DNA of 55,625 nucleotides from Streptomyces sp. Its GTDB lineage: Bacteria; Actinomycetota; Actinomycetes; Streptomycetales; Streptomycetaceae. This document shows, piece by piece, positions 53,416 to 55,625 of this stretch (positions within the stretch are counted from its first letter, which is position 1; the number at the start of each line of letters is the position of its first letter). Below the pieces are notes generated by a model. The model did not search any database and was not told the DNA's origin. It saw only the letters and a list, made by a program, of their open reading frames with translations. A program made the translations under genes and the position numbers. The stretch covers positions 1 through 55,625 of the forward strand of contig JABFVM010000349.1 in the NCBI GenBank assembly GCA_013362785.1, in the 5' to 3' direction.

Positions 53416-54380
53416 GCCGCACCTCCGTCGGCCCATACATCGGTCAGCGCCTGGTCCGGATCGGGCGCCGGGGCGGCCTTCGCGGCCTCGACCGCCTTCT
53501 GTACGACGGCCGTCGCACGCTCGTCGGCCTCGGTGACGGTCTCCGGCGGTACGCCCAGTTCGAGGAGCCGCCCGCGCGCCACGTCCAGCGGGTCGTGCTT
53601 CAGCCACCGTTCGACCTCCTCGGCCGGACGGTAGGCCGCCGGGTCGGCGCGGCTGTGCCCGTAGTGCCGGTAGGTCTGCGCCTCCAGCAGCGCGGGCCCG
53701 TCTCCTGCCCGGGCCCGTGCCGCGAGCCGGGCCACCGTCTCCTGTACGGCGACCACGTCGTTGCCGTCCACCACTTCGCCGGGGATGCCGTAGGCGGGCG
53801 CCCGGTCGGCGGCGGGCCGTGCCACCGCCGTGACGTCGGCGATCGGCGTGTACTCCATGTACAGGTTGTTCTCGCAGACGAACAGCACCGGCAGCTTCCA
53901 TACGGCGGCCAGGTTCAGCGCCTCGTGGAAGGCGCCGATGTTGGTGGCGCCGTCGCCGAAGAAGGCGACCGCGACCTGGTCGGTGCCGCGCAGTTTTGCC
54001 GACCAGGCGGCGCCGGCCGCCATCGGGAGGTGGGCGCCGACGATGGCGTAGGAGCCGAGCATGCCGGTGGAGGCCTTGGTCAGGTGCATGGAGCCGCCCT
54101 TGGCCCGGCACAGTCCCGTCGCACGGCTCATGAGTTCGGCGAGACACTCCTCCGGGGTGGCGCCCCGCGCCATCGCGTGGTGGTGTCCCCGGTAGGTGGC
54201 GAAGACGTGGTCGTCGGGGCGCAGGGCGGCGCTCGCGCCGACGGCGATGGCCTCGTGTCCGGCGGCCAGGTGGGTGGTGCCCTTGACCAGGCCCTGGAGG
54301 AACAGGTCATGGGCGGCCTTCTCCGTTCGGCGGATGACGGCCATCTGCTCGTAGGCGGCGAGGAGTCCGGCCGGGTCCAT
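53403..54380 (-). CDS. 2-oxoacid dehydrogenase E1 component, alpha subunit
   Basis: A 325-residue thiamine-diphosphate-binding subunit. It has GTTHLAAGHEAIAVGASAAL, YRGHHHAMARG, GLCRAKGGSMHL, FFGDGATNIGAFHEALNLAAVWKLPVLFVCENN (the GDG...NN cofactor motif) and TYRHYGHSRADPAAYR. The closest functional classes are acetoin dehydrogenase and pyruvate dehydrogenase E1 alpha. The ATG at 54380 overlaps the M24 stop as TGATG. The true 2-oxoacid substrate is presumably an intermediate of the pathway encoded by this operon. Confidence 0.92.
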   Translation of the reverse strand: MDPAGLLAAYEQMAVIRRTEKAAHDLFLQGLVKGTTHLAAGHEAIAVGASAALRPDDHVFATYRGHHHAMARGATPEECLAELMSRATGLCRAKGGSMHLTKASTGMLGSYAIVGAHLPMAAGAAWSAKLRGTDQVAVAFFGDGATNIGAFHEALNLAAVWKLPVLFVCENNLYMEYTPIADVTAVARPAADRAPAYGIPGEVVDGNDVVAVQETVARLAARARAGDGPALLEAQTYRHYGHSRADPAAYRPAEEVERWLKHDPLDVARGRLLELGVPPETVTEADERATAVVQKAVEAAKAAPAPDPDQALTDVWADGGAAWRT

Positions 54381-55625
54381 CAGCGCGTCCCGTCGCCGTA
54401 CGAGGTGTTGCCGTACGAGGTGTTGAGGTGGGACTGCGACTCGCGGCGGGTGTTGAGCTCGCCGCCCACCGTCCAGTACTTGCGGCCCGCGACCAGCAGT
54501 TCCTCCGCCGGGAACTTGGTGATGACCTCGCAGCCGTCGGCGGTGACGACGACTTCCTCCTCGATCCGGGCGGCGGACCAGCCGTCGGCGGCCGGCCAGT
54601 AGGTCTCCAGGGCGAACACCATGCCCTCTTCGAGGACCTCGGGGTGGTCGAGGGAGACCAGCCGGCTGAAGATCGGCTTCTCCCAGATGGACAGGCCGAC
54701 GCCATGGCCGTACTGCAAGGCGAACGCGGCCGTCTCGTCGGCGAAGCCGAACTCCTCGGCGCGCGGCCAGACCTGGACGATGTCGGCGGTGGTCGCGCCG
54801 GGCCGGACGAGGGCGATGGCACGGTCCATGTACTCGCGGCAGCGGACGTACGCGTCGCGCTGCGCGGCGGAGGCGCTGCCGACCGCGAAGGTGCGGTAGT
54901 AGCAGGTGCGGTAGCCGAGGTGGCTGTGCAGGATGTCGAAGAAGGCGGGGTCGCCGGGGCGGATCAGGCGGTCGCTGTAGACGTGCGGGTGGGGTGAACA
55001 GCGCTCGCCGGAGATCGCGTTGACGCCCTCGACGTACTCGCTGCCGAGGTCGTACAGGACCTTGCTGACCACGCCGACACACTCGTTCTCCCGCACGCCG
55101 GGGCGCAGATAGCCGTACAGCTCCTCGTAGGCGGCGTCGACCATCGCGCAGGCCTGGGTGAGCAGGGAGATCTCGTCCGAGGTCTTGATGCGGCGGGCCT
55201 CCAGGAAGACCTGCTGGCCGTCGACGACGTCGATGCCCGCGGCGCGCAGGGCGGTGAGGATCGGCATCTCGGCGACGTCGATGCCGAGCGGTTCACCGGC
55301 CAGGCCGTGTTCGCGCAGCTCGGCGGCGATCTTCGCGGCGACGTCCTGGGCGATGCCCGCGTCCGGGTGGAAGGCGCCGCGGAGTGTGGAGATGCCGGCG
55401 CGGGCGCCGGTGGGCGGGCCTTCCTTGCCGTCGCTGTAGTCGAGCCACGGGTTGTACAGCTGGTGGTGCCGGGCCGCCGAGCCGAAGTCCCAGACGATGG
55501 GTTCGCCGCCGCGCACCAGCAGGGCGAAGCGGATCAGTTTGTCCATCGCCCAGGTGCCGATGTGCGTGGCGGTCATGTAGCGGATGTTGGCGAAGTCGAA
55601 GCTGAGCACCGCGCCCAGCTCGGAA
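54380..55625 (-). CDS. M24-family (creatinase/Xaa-Pro peptidase-like) protein (5' end outside window)
   Basis: At least 414 residues are visible; the frame continues upstream past the right edge (SELGAVLSFDF before the first in-window GTG at 55609), so the start is missing. The pita-bread fold is recognisable: an N-terminal creatinase-like domain, then FFDILHSHLGYRTCYYRTFAVG, ALQYGHGVGLSIWEKP (His), LEEGMVFALETYW (Glu) and RIEEEVVVT (Glu). The second metal Asp expected in the DxT motif appears as Tyr (YYRTF), so metal binding is incomplete; it may act like creatinase, which needs no metal, or like DddP-type lyases. It is the first visible gene of the operon. Confidence 0.83.
   Translation of the reverse strand, partial: SELGAVLSFDFANIRYMTATHIGTWAMDKLIRFALLVRGGEPIVWDFGSAARHHQLYNPWLDYSDGKEGPPTGARAGISTLRGAFHPDAGIAQDVAAKIAAELREHGLAGEPLGIDVAEMPILTALRAAGIDVVDGQQVFLEARRIKTSDEISLLTQACAMVDAAYEELYGYLRPGVRENECVGVVSKVLYDLGSEYVEGVNAISGERCSPHPHVYSDRLIRPGDPAFFDILHSHLGYRTCYYRTFAVGSASAAQRDAYVRCREYMDRAIALVRPGATTADIVQVWPRAEEFGFADETAAFALQYGHGVGLSIWEKPIFSRLVSLDHPEVLEEGMVFALETYWPAADGWSAARIEEEVVVTADGCEVITKFPAEELLVAGRKYWTVGGELNTRRESQSHLNTSYGNTSYGDGTR

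Overview
The window is very GC-rich, uses GTG and TTG starts freely, packs genes with ATGA/GTGA/TGATG stop-start overlaps, and carries actinomycete-type families (a Cgl0158-type inositol aldolase, DUF427, DUF3140, aerobic CobF/CobK). It looks like chromosomal DNA of a Streptomyces or close relative. No insertion sequence, integrase, phage gene, rRNA or CRISPR array was seen.

Region 1 (1-15073) is a myo-inositol uptake and catabolism locus. A divergent promoter region at about 7678-7980 holds a perfect 15-bp inverted repeat. Leftward from it run a lipoprotein solute-binding protein, a permease, a single-domain ATPase, an IolE/IolH-like TIM-barrel protein and an IolG-like dehydrogenase. Rightward run iolC, a Cgl0158-type aldolase, iolB, iolD, mmsA/iolA and a GntR/UTRA regulator. 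At the left edge lie the end of an SDR gene, iolG and another Gfo/Idh/MocA enzyme, which meet the transporter operon at a bidirectional terminator.

Region 2 (15092-37361) is the most unusual part: an exopolysaccharide region. The leftward operon 25264-15092 encodes an Agd3-like polysaccharide deacetylase, a PelF-type GT4 glycosyltransferase, a PelG-like polytopic membrane protein, a nucleotidyltransferase, two sugar epimerases, a GH114 (PelA hydrolase/Ega3-like) lipoprotein and a UDP-glucose-type dehydrogenase. This is a Pel-like or galactosaminogalactan-like synthesis, export and modification set. A second module (28985-37300) has a polyprenyl-phosphate sugar transferase, an ATP-grasp ligase, a GT4, a NodB deacetylase, a GT4-GT2 fusion and a divergent FAD oxidoreductase. 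A TetR gene (25529) lies between the modules. A 19-bp imperfect palindrome (TTTACG-N7-CGTACA type) occurs at four places: before the Pel-like operon, before tetR, between the FAD oxidoreductase and the sugar transferase, and before the GT4-GT2 gene. The natural reading is one TetR regulon controlling both modules. DUF427, aldo/keto reductase and NUDIX genes sit between them; the reductase promoter carries a MerR-type spacer palindrome.

Region 3 (37423-49412) is mostly housekeeping and stress functions: tRNA-Pro(GGG), DUF309, CobF, an array of about 38-bp repeats, an MFS exporter with a C-terminal extension, CobK, a secreted alpha/beta hydrolase, an LHPP-type HAD phosphatase, a TauE/SafE permease, a thiolase, a monoacylglycerol-lipase-like hydrolase, Dps behind a stress-sigma-like promoter, DUF3140 and an HhH-GPD glycosylase.

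Region 4 (49499-55625, leftward, cut by the window end) is a tightly coupled six-gene operon: M24 creatinase/aminopeptidase-like protein, 2-oxoacid dehydrogenase E1 alpha and beta, amidohydrolase, bicupin and an SDR lacking the usual catalytic residues. It looks like a catabolic pathway for an unidentified substrate, possibly nitrogen-containing.
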